A program made the position numbers and the translations under genes. The notes under the pieces are model-generated. The model was not told the DNA's origin. It did no database searches and saw only the letters and a list, made by a program, of their open reading frames with translations. This document shows positions 13,786 through 13,827 of a stretch of 13,827 bases of DNA, in pieces. Position 1 is the stretch's first letter. Each line of letters begins with the position of its first letter. Source of the DNA: an uncultured Blautia sp. (GTDB lineage: Bacteria > Bacillota > Clostridia > Lachnospirales > Lachnospiraceae); the NCBI GenBank assembly GCA_900765525.1, contig CAAFRY010000156.1:1-13827 (forward strand). The letters run 5' to 3'.

Positions 13786-13827
13786 GTACTTCTATAGGAA
13801 ATTCCTCTGAATTTCCTATAGAAGTAC
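13786..13827. repeat. Perfect 19-bp inverted repeat ending at the window edge
   Basis: GTACTTCTATAGGAAATTC (13786-13804) and GAATTTCCTATAGAAGTAC (13809-13827) are exact reverse complements around the four-base loop CTCT. It begins immediately after the T-run of the T-box terminator and ends with the last base of the window. It could be a mobile-element end, a small repeated hairpin, or a fold-back at an assembly end. It is A/T-rich and has no T-run inside the window, so a terminator role is not shown. Confidence 0.85.

Noticed and set aside
13786..13827. FRT-type recombination site
   Set aside because: GAATTTCCTATAG resembles an FRT arm (GAAGTTCCTATAC), but the arms point outward and the spacer is four bases, opposite to the FRT layout of inward arms with an eight-base core.
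1..13827. CRISPR array, tRNA, rRNA or insertion sequence
   Set aside because: I saw no regularly spaced repeats, no cloverleaf-like sequence, no rRNA segments and no transposase frame.

Overview
The window looks like a chromosomal segment of a Gram-positive anaerobe of the class Clostridia, most likely a Lachnospiraceae member (inference). Supporting signs are strong AGGAGG-type ribosome binding sites, T-box leaders, an scpA-scpB-D,D-carboxypeptidase block, a DUF58/DUF4129 pair, an oxygen-sensitive CO-dehydrogenase-type enzyme and densely packed genes on a single strand. Every gene I can support is on the plus strand.

Layout. (1) Bases 1-2183: the 3' part of a DUF58 gene, overlapped by ATGA with a membrane protein ending in a DUF4129-like tail. 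(2) Bases 2285-4945: scpA, scpB and a secreted S11 D,D-carboxypeptidase, i.e. chromosome condensation and cell-wall housekeeping. (3) Bases 4993-7100: a translationally coupled pair, a cysteine-rich Fe-S protein with a winged-helix-like N-terminus and an arginase-fold protein. (4) Bases 7095-10749: a promoter carrying two nested palindromes, then a three-gene redox operon of a CooS-type CO dehydrogenase homologue, a CooF-like four-cluster ferredoxin and an FAD/NAD oxidoreductase. (5) Bases 10826-12555: a promoter, a tyrosine T-box leader, tyrS and a terminator. (6) Bases 12593-13497: a probable promoter, a 250-base leader with no convincing gene, and an unrecognised 207-residue ORF. (7) Bases 13423-13827: a strong promoter inside the end of that ORF, a second T-box with a Trp (UGG) specifier whose target gene lies past the window, and a perfect 19-bp inverted repeat that ends on the last base.

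How the genes work together. The redox operon has the logic of a CooS-CooF-FNOR module: a buried metal cluster exchanges electrons with a small ferredoxin, which is linked to NAD(H) by a flavoprotein. The surprise is in CooS. Its cluster C, B and D ligands are all present, but by residue-by-residue counting against the well-studied CODH-II of Carboxydothermus hydrogenoformans (recalled from memory) the second-shell catalytic residues H93, D219, K563 and I567 are Tyr, Gly, Gln and Asp here, and the histidine proton chain is gone. The protein also has an extra N-terminal CxxCxxC. It may therefore not be a CO dehydrogenase but a redox enzyme of other function on the same scaffold, with NAD(H)-linked electron supply and redox-responsive control suggested by a Rex-like site over its -10 box. 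This is the best candidate for an undescribed system in the window. The Fe-S/arginase-fold pair directly upstream may or may not be connected to it.
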